NCBI GenBank assembly: GCA_035446985.1
Contig: DAOTGG010000001.1
Coordinates: 20,084-84,083 of the forward strand
From: JAQUSX01 sp035446985
GTDB lineage: Bacteria; Bacillota; Clostridia; Christensenellales; CAG-314
DNA length: 64,000 nt
Reading direction: 5' to 3'
Both the position numbers and the translations under genes were made by a program. The notes below the pieces were generated by a model, which searched no databases, was not told the DNA's origin, and was given only the letters and a program-made list of their open reading frames with translations. Shown piece after piece: positions 25,880 to 34,295 of this stretch (position 1 is the stretch's first letter; the number at the start of each line of letters is the position of its first letter).

Positions 25880-25917
25880 TATTGATTTAATATTATAATT
25901 TTTTTAGACTGAACCGC

Positions 25918-25957
25918 TCTCAACAAAAAACTTTTTGAGATCGATTTTGTTTTTAAG
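25918..25957 (+). terminator. Possible weak terminator after the DUF1292 gene
   Basis: TCTCAA (25918-25923) and TTGAGA (25935-25940) can pair around an 11-base loop, with T-rich sequence following. The stem is short. Confidence 0.35.
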
Positions 25958-26007
25958 AAAAATTTGCTGCAATACTAAATTTATTTAACTAAACGGTCAC
26001 AAAATAT

Positions 26008-26036
26008 TTGCTAAAAACAAGCGTATGTGATAAAAT
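26008..26036 (+). promoter_or_regulatory. Sigma-A promoter of rpsB-tsf
   Basis: TTGCTA (26008-26013) and TAAAAT (26031-26036) are 17 bases apart, with TG at 26028-26029 making an extended -10. The leader of about 115 bases (26043-26157) holds two possible hairpins: GCAC...GTGC (26053-26081) and CCTA...TAGG near 26079-26094. They may be an S2 autoregulatory leader, which is inference. Confidence 0.65.
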
Positions 26037-26157
26037 TATCAAGGTTTAATACGCACTCGCAGCTTATTCGATGGTTGTGCCTAGTTTTTTTAGGAAAAAA
26101 TCGGAGTTATTAAAAGCGCGGGGAGGATTAAAAAACAATAAAGGAGATTTTACAAAA

Positions 26158-26961
26158 ATGGCAGTTGTTTCAATGAAACAACTTCTGGAAGCAGGCGTTC
26201 ACTTTGGACACCAAACCAGAAGATGGAACCCCAAAATGAAAAAGTACATCTATTCCGCGAGAAACGATATTCATATTATCGACTTGCAACAAACCGTGCA
26301 ACTGGCGGAAGAAGCGTACAACTTTGTTCGCGAAATAGCGAAACAAGGAAAACCTATACTTTTCGTAGGAACGAAAAAACAAGCTCAAGCGGCTATCCAA
26401 GCGGAAGCGGAAAGATGCGGCGAATTTTATATCAACAATCGTTGGCTTGGCGGCACTTTGACAAACTTTAAAACCATCAAAACCCGTATTGAAAGACTTA
26501 ACCACATCAATCAAATGGAAACGATGGGCGAATTTGAGCTTTTGCCCAAAAAAGAAGTAGCAAAATTACGTAAAGAAAGAGATAAACTTCAAGCAAACTT
26601 AGGCGGCATTAAAGATATGAAACAAATGCCAGGTTGTATGTTTATCGTTGACACAAAGAAAGAAGCTATCGCCGTACAAGAAGCGCACACCCTTAATATT
26701 CCTATCGTTGCTATTATGGACACAAACTGCGATCCCGACGAAGTTGACTGCGTAATCCCCGGCAACGACGACGCAATAGGCGCTGTAAAAATTATGGCTA
26801 CTATTATCGCTAACGCAGTTATCGAAGCAAAAGAAGGCGTAGTGCTTTCTATCATTCCCGAAGACGAACCTGCTGAAGAAGCGGTTATGGATGAAACAGT
26901 TGAAAAAATCAACGTTCCCGTAAAAGAAGAAAAAGTTGAAAAAACAGAAGTAAAAGAATAA
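26158..26961 (+). CDS. rpsB: Ribosomal protein uS2
   Basis: The 267-residue small-subunit protein starts MAVVSMKQLLEAGVHFGHQT, with ARNDIHIIDLQQT, WLGGTLTNFKTI and VDTKKEAIAVQEA. I place the start at the ATG with AAGGAG 12-17 bases upstream. An in-frame ATG at 26071 would add 29 residues but has no ribosome site and lies in the leader. The C-terminal 40 residues are an acidic/lysine-rich extension. Confidence 0.97.
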   Translation: MAVVSMKQLLEAGVHFGHQTRRWNPKMKKYIYSARNDIHIIDLQQTVQLAEEAYNFVREIAKQGKPILFVGTKKQAQAAIQAEAERCGEFYINNRWLGGTLTNFKTIKTRIERLNHINQMETMGEFELLPKKEVAKLRKERDKLQANLGGIKDMKQMPGCMFIVDTKKEAIAVQEAHTLNIPIVAIMDTNCDPDEVDCVIPGNDDAIGAVKIMATIIANAVIEAKEGVVLSIIPEDEPAEEAVMDETVEKINVPVKEEKVEKTEVKE

Positions 26962-26990
26962 TTAAGTTAGTTATCAAGGAGAATAAATAA

Positions 26991-27653
26991 ATGGCAGATT
27001 TCACTAATCAAGACGTAATGAAACTTCGCGAAATAACAGGCGTTGGAATGATGGACTGCAAAAAAGCGTTAATCGAAACCAAAGGCGATATGGACGAAGC
27101 CGTAAAATATTTGAGAGAAAAAGGTATGGCGACAGCCGCTAAAAAGTCAGGCAGAATCGCAGCTGAAGGCGTTGTCGGCAGTTACATTCATATGGGCGGC
27201 AAAATCGGCGTTTTACTTGAAGTAAACTGCGAAACAGATTTCGTTGCAATGTCCGAACAATTCAATACTCTCGTTCACAACCTTTGCATGCAAATAGCAG
27301 CCGCAAAACCGTTGGTAGTATCTATCGAAGACCTTTCTAGCGAAAATATCGAAATTGAAAAAGAAATTCTTTACGCTCAAGCTAGAAACGAAGGAAAACC
27401 CGATGCCGTTATTCAAAAAATGGTTGAAGGCAGAATTAAAAAATATTACACCGAAGCATGCTTACTTGAACAACCTTACGTTAAAAACCCCGATATTACC
27501 GTTACTCAGTTTATAAACGAAACCGTTGCGGCAATCGGCGAAAAAATTTCCGTAAGACGTTTTGTTCGTTACGAAATGGGCGAAGGCTTGGAAAAGAAAC
27601 AAGATAATTTTGTTGAAGAAATCCAACAGCAACTTAACGAAATTAAGAAATAA
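26991..27653 (+). CDS. tsf: Elongation factor Ts, short form
   Basis: The 220-residue nucleotide-exchange factor for EF-Tu has an N-terminal UBA-like domain (MKLREITGVGMMDCKKAL) and core VLLEVNCETDFVA. It is about 70 residues shorter than the Bacillus or E. coli protein, which have two core subdomains. The compact form resembles the single-core type known from Thermus. It follows rpsB by 29 bases with AAGGAG. Confidence 0.95.
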   Translation: MADFTNQDVMKLREITGVGMMDCKKALIETKGDMDEAVKYLREKGMATAAKKSGRIAAEGVVGSYIHMGGKIGVLLEVNCETDFVAMSEQFNTLVHNLCMQIAAAKPLVVSIEDLSSENIEIEKEILYAQARNEGKPDAVIQKMVEGRIKKYYTEACLLEQPYVKNPDITVTQFINETVAAIGEKISVRRFVRYEMGEGLEKKQDNFVEEIQQQLNEIKK

Positions 27654-27671
27654 AGAAATATTTACCAAAAA

Positions 27672-27697
27672 GGGGACACAAACTGTCCCCGTTTTGT
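27672..27697 (+). terminator. Rho-independent terminator after tsf
   Basis: A 7-bp GC-rich stem (GGGGACA / TGTCCCC, 5-base loop) is followed by GTTTTGTT. Confidence 0.85.
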
Positions 27698-27703
27698 TAT
27701 AAT
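27695..27703 (+). promoter_or_regulatory. Extended -10 promoter of pyrH
   Basis: TGTTATAAT (27695-27703) is an extended -10 that overlaps the tail of the tsf terminator. No -35 match is seen. A leader of about 98 bases would precede pyrH. Confidence 0.55.
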
Positions 27704-27808
27704 GAAAAGAGATTAAATTTCTCAATTTTAAAATATTATATAAGGTAAAATGTTACAAAAATCTTGTTAGTTAAAAAACGTCAGTTCAAAGGTTTTCTGG
27801 AGGGATTT

Positions 27809-28510
27809 ATGAATAAATACAAACGTATAATAATAAAAATTTCGGGGGAAGCTCTTTCGGGTAAAGGGGGCTATGGCGTCAATGAAGTTGAGACCGAAAA
27901 AATCGCTCTTCAAGTCAAGACTTTGCTCGAAAACGGTTACCAAGTAGGTCTAGTTATAGGCGGAGGAAACATCTGGCGCGCAAGGACTAACGGCAGCGTG
28001 GACCGTTCGACAGCGGATTATATGGGAATGCTTGCCACGGTAATCAATTCGCTGGCAATGCAGAATTCGCTTGACAAACTAAAAGTTCCCGTCGTCGTTA
28101 TGTCGGCAATTCGGGTTGAAAAAGTAGCGGAACCGTTTGTACTTAGAAAAGCCCTGGATAGTCTGGAAAAAGGCAGAGTAGTCATTTTCGCAGGCGGAAC
28201 GGGCAGTCCGTACTTTACTACCGATACCGCTGGGGCTTTAAGAGCGTCGGAAATTCAAGCCGATATTTATCTGTGCGCAAAAAACGTCGACGGAGTTTAC
28301 GACAAAGACCCGAAACTGTTTGCGGACGCATGTAAATATGAAAGTATCAGCTTTATGGACGTTATTCAAAAGCAATTAAAAGCTATGGATATAACGGCTA
28401 TGACTATGTGTATGGAAAACAAAATTCCCGTTTTGATTTTTGACTGCGCTGGGCCTGACAGTATTGTTAAAGCTGCGGAAGGCAAAAAAATCGGAACAAT
28501 TATTCAATAA
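27809..28510 (+). CDS. pyrH: UMP kinase
   Basis: The 233-residue amino-acid-kinase-fold enzyme phosphorylates UMP to UDP. Signatures: YKRIIIKISGEALSG, VIGGGNIWRA, MGMLATVINSLAMQ, FAGGTGSPYFTTDTA and KNVDGVYDKDP. The ATG at 27809 is chosen for its GGAGGG ribosome site 5-10 bases upstream. A TTG at 27764 would add 15 residues with no family support. Order tsf-pyrH-frr is standard. Confidence 0.97.
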   Translation: MNKYKRIIIKISGEALSGKGGYGVNEVETEKIALQVKTLLENGYQVGLVIGGGNIWRARTNGSVDRSTADYMGMLATVINSLAMQNSLDKLKVPVVVMSAIRVEKVAEPFVLRKALDSLEKGRVVIFAGGTGSPYFTTDTAGALRASEIQADIYLCAKNVDGVYDKDPKLFADACKYESISFMDVIQKQLKAMDITAMTMCMENKIPVLIFDCAGPDSIVKAAEGKKIGTIIQ

Positions 28511-28513
28511 CTC

Positions 28514-28542
28514 TTGAAATCTGGCTATATTTTTAGTAAAAT
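28514..28542 (+). promoter_or_regulatory. Sigma-A promoter of frr
   Basis: TTGAAA (28514-28519) and TAAAAT (28537-28542) are 17 bases apart, in the 68-base gap between pyrH and frr. A separate start for frr-uppS-cdsA is therefore likely. Confidence 0.65.
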
Positions 28543-28578
28543 ATAATTTAGTTAAAAAACCGTAGGAGATAATTATTT

Positions 28579-29154
28579 ATGAATTACGCAAACGAAAATA
28601 TCGAAATTATATTTATGGATTTAGACGAACGTATAAATAAATCTATCGATTTTATGAAAAACGAGTTCAGCACAATGCGCGCGGGCAGAGCAAACCCGAA
28701 ACTCATTGAAAAAATTATGGTGGATTATTACGGCGCGCCCACTCCTATTAACCAAATGGCGAATATCTCAAACCCCGAAGCAAGATTATTGAATATTTCC
28801 GTTTGGGATAAATCAATGTTGGGAAAAGTAGAAAAGGCGATTCTTGCCGCGAATATCGGCGTAACTCCGCAAAACGACGGCGTATTAATCCGCCTTGTTT
28901 TCCCCGAGCTTACTCAGGAACGCCGTATGGATCTCGTTAAGCAGGTTAAAAAACTCGCCGAAGACACAAAAGTTTCCATTCGTAACGTAAGACGCGAATG
29001 TATGGAAGCGTTAAAAAAAGAAAAAGCTGCAAAAACCGTATCGGAAGACTTAATAGCTGATTACGAAACGGAAGTCGACAAAATCGTTTCAAAAAATATC
29101 GAAGCTGTCGATACTTTAGCAAAGGACAAAGAAGCCGACGTTATGTCAGTTTAA
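28579..29154 (+). CDS. frr: Ribosome recycling factor
   Basis: The 191-residue protein splits post-termination ribosomes with EF-G. Signatures: FSTMRAGRANPKLIEKIMVD, YYGAPTPINQMANISNPE, VRLVFPELTQERR-type segment (LIRLVFPELTQERRMDLVKQ) and VRNVRRE-type segment (SIRNVRRECME). AGGAG lies 11-15 bases before the chosen ATG. An internal ATG 36 bases later also fits the family length but lacks a ribosome site. Confidence 0.97.
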   Translation: MNYANENIEIIFMDLDERINKSIDFMKNEFSTMRAGRANPKLIEKIMVDYYGAPTPINQMANISNPEARLLNISVWDKSMLGKVEKAILAANIGVTPQNDGVLIRLVFPELTQERRMDLVKQVKKLAEDTKVSIRNVRRECMEALKKEKAAKTVSEDLIADYETEVDKIVSKNIEAVDTLAKDKEADVMSV

Positions 29155-29157
29155 TAA

Positions 29158-29352
29158 ATGCAAAACTTAGACTTAATTGGGCTTGAATTGTCTCATGCCG
29201 AAGCCAAACTATCCGGCGAGAAATTCAAGCTTGTTTATTATACAAGCGATAAACAAAAAATTTTCGATAAGGAGCTTGTAATAAGGGTGAAGAGAAATTC
29301 CGAAGGATTGGTGCTGACAATCGGACGGTTTTTGTTTAAACCCGAAGAATGA
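29158..29352 (+). CDS. Small conserved-position protein between frr and uppS, 64 residues
   Basis: The 64-residue protein begins DLIGLELSHAEAKLSGEKFK and ends with a beta-rich segment (LVIRVKRNSEGLVLTIGRF). Clostridia often encode a short protein of similar layout at exactly this position, but its function is unknown to me. It starts 3 bases after the frr stop with no ribosome site, so it is probably translated by coupling, and it ends 4 bases before uppS. Confidence 0.75.
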   Translation: MQNLDLIGLELSHAEAKLSGEKFKLVYYTSDKQKIFDKELVIRVKRNSEGLVLTIGRFLFKPEE

Positions 29353-29356
29353 AAAT

Positions 29357-30037
29357 ATGAACAATCTGCCAAAACACATAGCGTTTATTATGGACGGTAA
29401 CGGTAGGTGGGCGAGCATGCGTGGTATGCCGCGCGCTTACGGTCACAAAAAGGGCGTGGAAACCGTTGAGCTTGTCATTGACCATTGTCTGAAAAGGGGT
29501 ATAAGTTACGTAAGTTTGTACGTTTTTTCCACAGAAAACTGGAAACGCCCCACGGAAGAAGTAAACGGATTATTTGACTTGGCAAAAAGATATTTTGTAA
29601 AACTAACCGATTTTCGCAAAAAAAATATAAAAATAGTAGTTTCAGGCGAAGCGAAAGGTCTGCCCAGCGAACTTAACGCCGAAATAAAAAAAGCTGAAAA
29701 AGAAACTGAAAACAACACCGCAATGACCGTTAATCTTTGCATCAATTACGGCGGAAGAACTGAAATAGTAAATGCTGTAAACGAAGCGATAAAAAACAGG
29801 GAAAAGATTATTAACGAAGACGTGTTGCGAAAATATATGTACCGAGATTTGCCCGACCCCGACATAATCGTGCGAACAGGCGGACATATGCGACTTTCAA
29901 ATTTTCTTTTATTTCAATCGGCTTATTCGGAGCTGTTTTTCACAGATATTCTTTGGCCTGACTACTCTGCAAAAGACATAGACGACGTGTTGGATATTTA
30001 CTCCAAACGTCAACGTAATTACGGGGGATTAAAGTAA
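29357..30037 (+). CDS. uppS: Undecaprenyl diphosphate synthase (cis-prenyltransferase)
   Basis: The 226-residue enzyme extends farnesyl diphosphate to the C55 lipid carrier for cell-wall synthesis. Signatures: PKHIAFIMDGNGRWA with the catalytic Asp, GHKKGVETV, LYVFSTENWKRP, NLCINYGGRTEI and AYSELFFTDILWPD. The motif usually written RTxGExRLSNFLLWQ reads RTGGHMRLSNFLLFQ here, with His for Glu and Phe for Trp. Its substrate supplier IspA is also encoded in the window. Confidence 0.96.
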   Translation: MNNLPKHIAFIMDGNGRWASMRGMPRAYGHKKGVETVELVIDHCLKRGISYVSLYVFSTENWKRPTEEVNGLFDLAKRYFVKLTDFRKKNIKIVVSGEAKGLPSELNAEIKKAEKETENNTAMTVNLCINYGGRTEIVNAVNEAIKNREKIINEDVLRKYMYRDLPDPDIIVRTGGHMRLSNFLLFQSAYSELFFTDILWPDYSAKDIDDVLDIYSKRQRNYGGLK

Positions 30038-30039
30038 AA

Positions 30040-30954
30040 ATGCTGAAAAGAACGCTGACGGGCATAGCTATAGCTACAGTCTTTATCGGCGTATTGCTAT
30101 TGGGCGAATTTGTCGACAGAGCGATAATGTCCGCTTTTTTGTATATCGTTGTGGCGATTTGTATAATAGAAGTAAGACACGCTTTGGGCGAAAGGATTCC
30201 GCGCGAATACAACGCGCTTATTTGGGCGTACGCCGCTTTATACGGGCTTCCATATTTTTTCTTCGGTTTTCGCGGTATAGTATTTCTTACAATATTAGCG
30301 TTTTTAATTGCTTGCCTTATCGCCGTTTTTAACAACCACAAAGACGGAGTGCTGCAAAACGTAGCGTTTATTCTTATTTATCCCGGTATATTGCTTTCAA
30401 CTTTGCTTTATATTAACCGTAGCGCAAGCACTCGGCTTATCGTTGAAGGCGACCCTGTCTTCGACCTTGTCGTAACATCTTTGTGGCGCGGCGAACAGCT
30501 TTTGCCCTACAATACCGTGGGGTTGGCGCTTGTATTTTGCGTTTCCTGGTTTACCGACAGCGGAGCGTATATTTTCGGTATGAACTTCGGCAAACATAAA
30601 CTCTGCCCGAAAGTCAGCCCGAATAAAACCGTGGAAGGCGCGCTCGGCGGATTACTCGGCGGTATGCTCGGTTCTGCGTTCGTGTTTATACTTTTTGAGC
30701 TTAACATTTTCGGCGTATTCGCTTCGGGGTTACCTGTAAAAATGAGTTTGAAAATACTGGATTATGTGTTGATAGGATTTTTCGGCTCAATTTTAGACCA
30801 GTTGGGGGACTTGGTGGCGAGTTTAGTAAAAAGACATTGCGGAATAAAAGATTATTCAAATCTTTTGGGTTCGCACGGCGGTTTTATGGACAGATTTGAC
30901 GGCATAATGTTCACGTCGTGTTTTGTCGCCGCCATATACGTGTTTATTTTATAA
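30040..30954 (+). CDS. cdsA: Phosphatidate cytidylyltransferase CdsA
   Basis: The 304-residue polytopic membrane enzyme makes CDP-diacylglycerol. It has about eight membrane spans, the SPNKTVEGALGGLLGG motif, and the C-terminal signature GDLVASLVKRHCGIKDYSN followed by LGSHGGFMDRFDGIMF. It starts 2 bases after uppS, and dxr starts 2 bases after it, the conserved uppS-cdsA-dxr-rseP order. Confidence 0.96.
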   Translation: MLKRTLTGIAIATVFIGVLLLGEFVDRAIMSAFLYIVVAICIIEVRHALGERIPREYNALIWAYAALYGLPYFFFGFRGIVFLTILAFLIACLIAVFNNHKDGVLQNVAFILIYPGILLSTLLYINRSASTRLIVEGDPVFDLVVTSLWRGEQLLPYNTVGLALVFCVSWFTDSGAYIFGMNFGKHKLCPKVSPNKTVEGALGGLLGGMLGSAFVFILFELNIFGVFASGLPVKMSLKILDYVLIGFFGSILDQLGDLVASLVKRHCGIKDYSNLLGSHGGFMDRFDGIMFTSCFVAAIYVFIL

Positions 30955-30956
30955 AA

Positions 30957-32054
30957 ATGAGAAAAATAGCCATACTCGGCAGTACGGGCTCCATTGGAAC
31001 TCAGACTCTCGAGGTAATAAAAAAATATTCCGACAGACTTAGCGCGGTTTCGCTTGTAGCTTACAAAAACAGTAAGATGCTCGAGAGACAATACGCTGAG
31101 TTTTTGCCGTCTTATACGGGTTTGATATCCCGTGACGACAACGCTTTGATAAAGGCTGTGAGTAACGGCGCAGATACGGCTGTTATCGCCACAAAGGGAA
31201 TTACAGCTTTAAAAGCGGTATTATTTTGTCTGGAAAACAATATTGATGTGGCATTGGCAAATAAAGAAACGCTGGTAGCGGGCGGAAAACTCGTTACCGA
31301 CGCGATGAAAAAGTCAAAATCGAGAGTAATACCCGTCGACAGCGAACACAGCGCGATACTTCAATGTATTCAAAAGGCAAGACAAACGCCTAAACGCTTG
31401 ATATTGACTGCAAGCGGTGGTGCGTTCAGAGATAAAACGGCGGAAGAATTAAAAACCGTGGATTACCGCTCAGCTTTAAAACACCCGAACTGGAAAATGG
31501 GAGAAAAAATAACTATCGACAGCTCAACGATGTTCAATAAAACGCTGGAAGTAATAGAGGCGGAATGGTTCTTCGATATTCCGCGCGAAAATATAGATAT
31601 ATTGATAAACCCGCAAAGCGTGGTGCATTCTTTAATCGAGCTTAATAGCGGCGAATATTTGGGACAGGTATCCCAGCCCGATATGCGCTCAGCGATAGAG
31701 TTCGCTCTTTTTTACCCGTCCACTCCGCAGAATATACGCGAAATAGATATGAATAACGGCGAGTTCGAGTTTTATAAACCCGATTCAAAAAGATTTCCGT
31801 GCGTGACTTTGGCTTACGACGAATTACTGCAAATTCCGCTAATGCCTACGATTATGAACGCCGCGAACGACGTGTGCGTTGAAATGTTTAAGAGAAAAAT
31901 ATTATCTTTTTGCGACTTTTGGAATATCATACATACTGTCTGCGAGCGTTTTGCGGCGGAACTGCCGAGACGCGAACTTACGCTCGACGCTATCGAGTAT
32001 TACGACGAACTGGCAAAACTTTACACAGAAAACATTATAAGGAAAAGTAAATGA
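30957..32054 (+). CDS. dxr: 1-deoxy-D-xylulose 5-phosphate reductoisomerase
   Basis: The 365-residue NADPH enzyme forms MEP, the second step of the MEP isoprenoid route. NADPH site RKIAILGSTGSIGTQTLEVI at the N-terminus, ANKETLVAGG, PVDSEHSAILQC, TASGGAFRDK, ALKHPNWKMGEKITIDSS and INPQSVVHSLIE. I use the ATG at 30957; an upstream GTG (30918) would add 13 residues not seen in the family. dxs and ispG are also in this window. Confidence 0.96.
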   Translation: MRKIAILGSTGSIGTQTLEVIKKYSDRLSAVSLVAYKNSKMLERQYAEFLPSYTGLISRDDNALIKAVSNGADTAVIATKGITALKAVLFCLENNIDVALANKETLVAGGKLVTDAMKKSKSRVIPVDSEHSAILQCIQKARQTPKRLILTASGGAFRDKTAEELKTVDYRSALKHPNWKMGEKITIDSSTMFNKTLEVIEAEWFFDIPRENIDILINPQSVVHSLIELNSGEYLGQVSQPDMRSAIEFALFYPSTPQNIREIDMNNGEFEFYKPDSKRFPCVTLAYDELLQIPLMPTIMNAANDVCVEMFKRKILSFCDFWNIIHTVCERFAAELPRRELTLDAIEYYDELAKLYTENIIRKSK

Positions 32055-33229
32055 TAAATATGCTTCTTTTCGCGACGTTCTCGCAAATAATGAGTAAAAT
32101 ACTTTATATTCTTGTTGCGCTGGTGATTTTGATGTTTATGATCACCATTCATGAACTCGGTCATTATACGGCGGGAACTTTGTTAGGCTTTAAAATAAAC
32201 GAATTCGCGATAGGCTTTGGTCCGAAAATTTTTTCTCGCAAAAATAAGAAAAACGGACAAATTTTCTCCATCCGAGCGTTGCCTTTGGGCGGAGCTTGCT
32301 CTTTTGAAGGAGAAGACGAGGAAAATCCGTCTTCCGCGGCGTTTAATAATCAAAAACCTTGGAAAAGGCTCATCGTTCTTTTTGCGGGCGCGTTTTTCAA
32401 CTTTTTGTCCGCTGTGCTTATCGCCGTTATCGCTTTTTCCGCTATCGGCGAACCGGTACTGACAATAAACAATATTTATCAGTCTTCACCCAATTACCAA
32501 AACGGCACGATTGAGGAAGGCGATATTTTGTATGCTGTGGACGGCACAAAAGTTTACCTTACCAACGAATACGCCGATATGATAGCAAACTCGGGCGAAA
32601 CTTTGGAAATTACCGTTTTTAGACCAGACGAAGGCGTAATAGTAAAGTATTTTAACGATGATTATGGCGAGTTTTTGACCTTTACGGTGCAAAAAGGCGA
32701 TATCACCGCGCAAATATTCAACGAAGATACCCAAACGTACGAAGACTACGTTTTTCACGGTATCGGAATTCAAACAGCTTATTACGGCTATATAGACCCC
32801 GCAAATCCCGACGTATACGCCCAAATTTATAAGGTCAAGTATACTTTCGGACAGTCGCTGGGTAGAGCTTTGCCGTATTGTCTAAGAGTCGGAACGGTTA
32901 TTTTAAAGACGCTTGGCAAACTGTTCACAGGCGGCATAGGACTTGATTCCGTCGGAGGACCGATAACCACAATCGACGTTATGAGCCAGGTCGCCGCAAA
33001 CGATTTTGCAAATATTTTCTATCTTATTATGATGATTTCGGTCAACCTTGCGGTATTCAATTTACTGCCGCTGCCCGCCCTCGACGGCGCGCGAATGGTT
33101 TTCGTTATTGTCGAATGGATAAGGGGCAAACCTATAAACCGCAAAATAGAAGCGGTAATCCACTTTATTGGACTGGCGTTATTGCTCGTTTTCGTCATAT
33201 TGATAGATATTTTGCATTGGTTCGCATAA
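32051..33229 (+). CDS. rseP: RseP/RasP site-2 intramembrane metalloprotease
   Basis: The 392-residue zinc protease cuts membrane-embedded anti-sigma factors and signal-peptide remnants. The zinc motif HELGHY lies in the first membrane span (near residue 34), followed by EFAIGFGPKIFS. A PDZ domain covers about residues 140-270 (GTIEEGDILYAVDGTKV), and the third zinc ligand is in NLLPLPALDGARM. Two more spans close the protein. It overlaps dxr by 4 bases. Confidence 0.95.
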   Translation: MINMLLFATFSQIMSKILYILVALVILMFMITIHELGHYTAGTLLGFKINEFAIGFGPKIFSRKNKKNGQIFSIRALPLGGACSFEGEDEENPSSAAFNNQKPWKRLIVLFAGAFFNFLSAVLIAVIAFSAIGEPVLTINNIYQSSPNYQNGTIEEGDILYAVDGTKVYLTNEYADMIANSGETLEITVFRPDEGVIVKYFNDDYGEFLTFTVQKGDITAQIFNEDTQTYEDYVFHGIGIQTAYYGYIDPANPDVYAQIYKVKYTFGQSLGRALPYCLRVGTVILKTLGKLFTGGIGLDSVGGPITTIDVMSQVAANDFANIFYLIMMISVNLAVFNLLPLPALDGARMVFVIVEWIRGKPINRKIEAVIHFIGLALLLVFVILIDILHWFA

Positions 33230-33257
33230 AAGTTATGACAAATATAGGTCAAAAAAA

Positions 33258-34295
33258 ATGAAAACGAAAGAAATAAAAATAGGAAATATTAGTATTGGCG
33301 GCGGCAATAAAATAGCCATACAGTCTATGACAAACACGCCGACAACGGACGTTGACGCTACTTGCGAGCAGATTTCGCGGCTAATTAACGCTGGCTGCGA
33401 TATAGTAAGAGTCGCCGCGCCGAACGCGCAAGCCGCTCGCGCTATTAAACAGATAAAGAATTTTTGCACGATACCGCTTGTCGCGGACATTCATTTCGAT
33501 TACAAACTCGCGGTTACGGCTATAGAAAACGGCGCGGACAAAATACGCATTAACCCTGGCAATGTGCCTATTAAAGGTCTGGACGAGATTATTGACTGCG
33601 CAAAAAGTCATAAAATAGCTATTAGACTTGGCGTAAACAGCGGTTCCGCAGATAAAAATTTGCTGGAAAAATATAAAGACAAAAATCTTGCCTTAGTTGA
33701 AAGTTTGCTCTCGTACGTCGATTATTTTGAGAAAAAAGGCTTTTACGACATTGTGCTTTCGATAAAATCTTCCAACGTGCGTGAAACGGTGGAACTTAAC
33801 AAGCTTATCTCGTCAAAGCGCGATTATCCGCTTCATATAGGGCTTACCGAAGCGGGCGTACCCGAAGTCGGTATCGTAAAAAACAGCGTTGCGATTGCGG
33901 AACTACTGTCGCAGGGCATAGGCGATACGATAAGGGTATCCCTAACCGCCGATCCTGTAAAAGAAGTTTTTGTCGCGAAAGAAATTTTGCGAAGTCTAGG
34001 ACAAAAAGTTAACGGCGTGGAATTCGTGTCATGCCCAAAATGCGGAAGATGCGTAATCAACTTGGAAGAAATAGCGTCGGTCGTTTACGACCACGTTAAA
34101 AATATTAATAAGAATATAAAAGTCGCCGTTATGGGCTGCGAAGTCAACGGTCCCGGCGAATGCGCCGATGCGGACATTGGTCTTGCGGGCGGCAAGAAAA
34201 TTTCATTTTTCAAACACGGCAAAATTTATAAAACGGTGGAGCAGGAAAACGCCGTGGAAGAATTTTTGAAAGAAATAGACGGTATTACGAAATGA
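33258..34295 (+). CDS. ispG: 4-hydroxy-3-methylbut-2-enyl diphosphate synthase IspG
   Basis: The 345-residue iron-sulfur enzyme of the MEP pathway. N-terminal TIM-barrel motif GGGNKIAIQSMTNTPTTD, barrel strands LVADIHFDYKLA and KIRINPGNV, and C-terminal cluster cysteines in CPKCGRC and VMGCEVNGPGEC with the conserved Glu. It is the bacterial two-domain type without the extra plant domain. It overlaps the next gene by 4 bases. Confidence 0.97.
   Translation: MKTKEIKIGNISIGGGNKIAIQSMTNTPTTDVDATCEQISRLINAGCDIVRVAAPNAQAARAIKQIKNFCTIPLVADIHFDYKLAVTAIENGADKIRINPGNVPIKGLDEIIDCAKSHKIAIRLGVNSGSADKNLLEKYKDKNLALVESLLSYVDYFEKKGFYDIVLSIKSSNVRETVELNKLISSKRDYPLHIGLTEAGVPEVGIVKNSVAIAELLSQGIGDTIRVSLTADPVKEVFVAKEILRSLGQKVNGVEFVSCPKCGRCVINLEEIASVVYDHVKNINKNIKVAVMGCEVNGPGECADADIGLAGGKKISFFKHGKIYKTVEQENAVEEFLKEIDGITK

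Noticed and set aside
25662..25898. Second frame over the cysteine-rich tail of the DUF1292 gene
   Set aside because: It is an out-of-frame product of the repeated tail codons without a ribosome site.
26071..26157. Upstream ATG extending rpsB by 29 residues
   Set aside because: No ribosome site; the added residues do not resemble any uS2 N-terminus, whereas ATG 26158 has AAGGAG and the family start.
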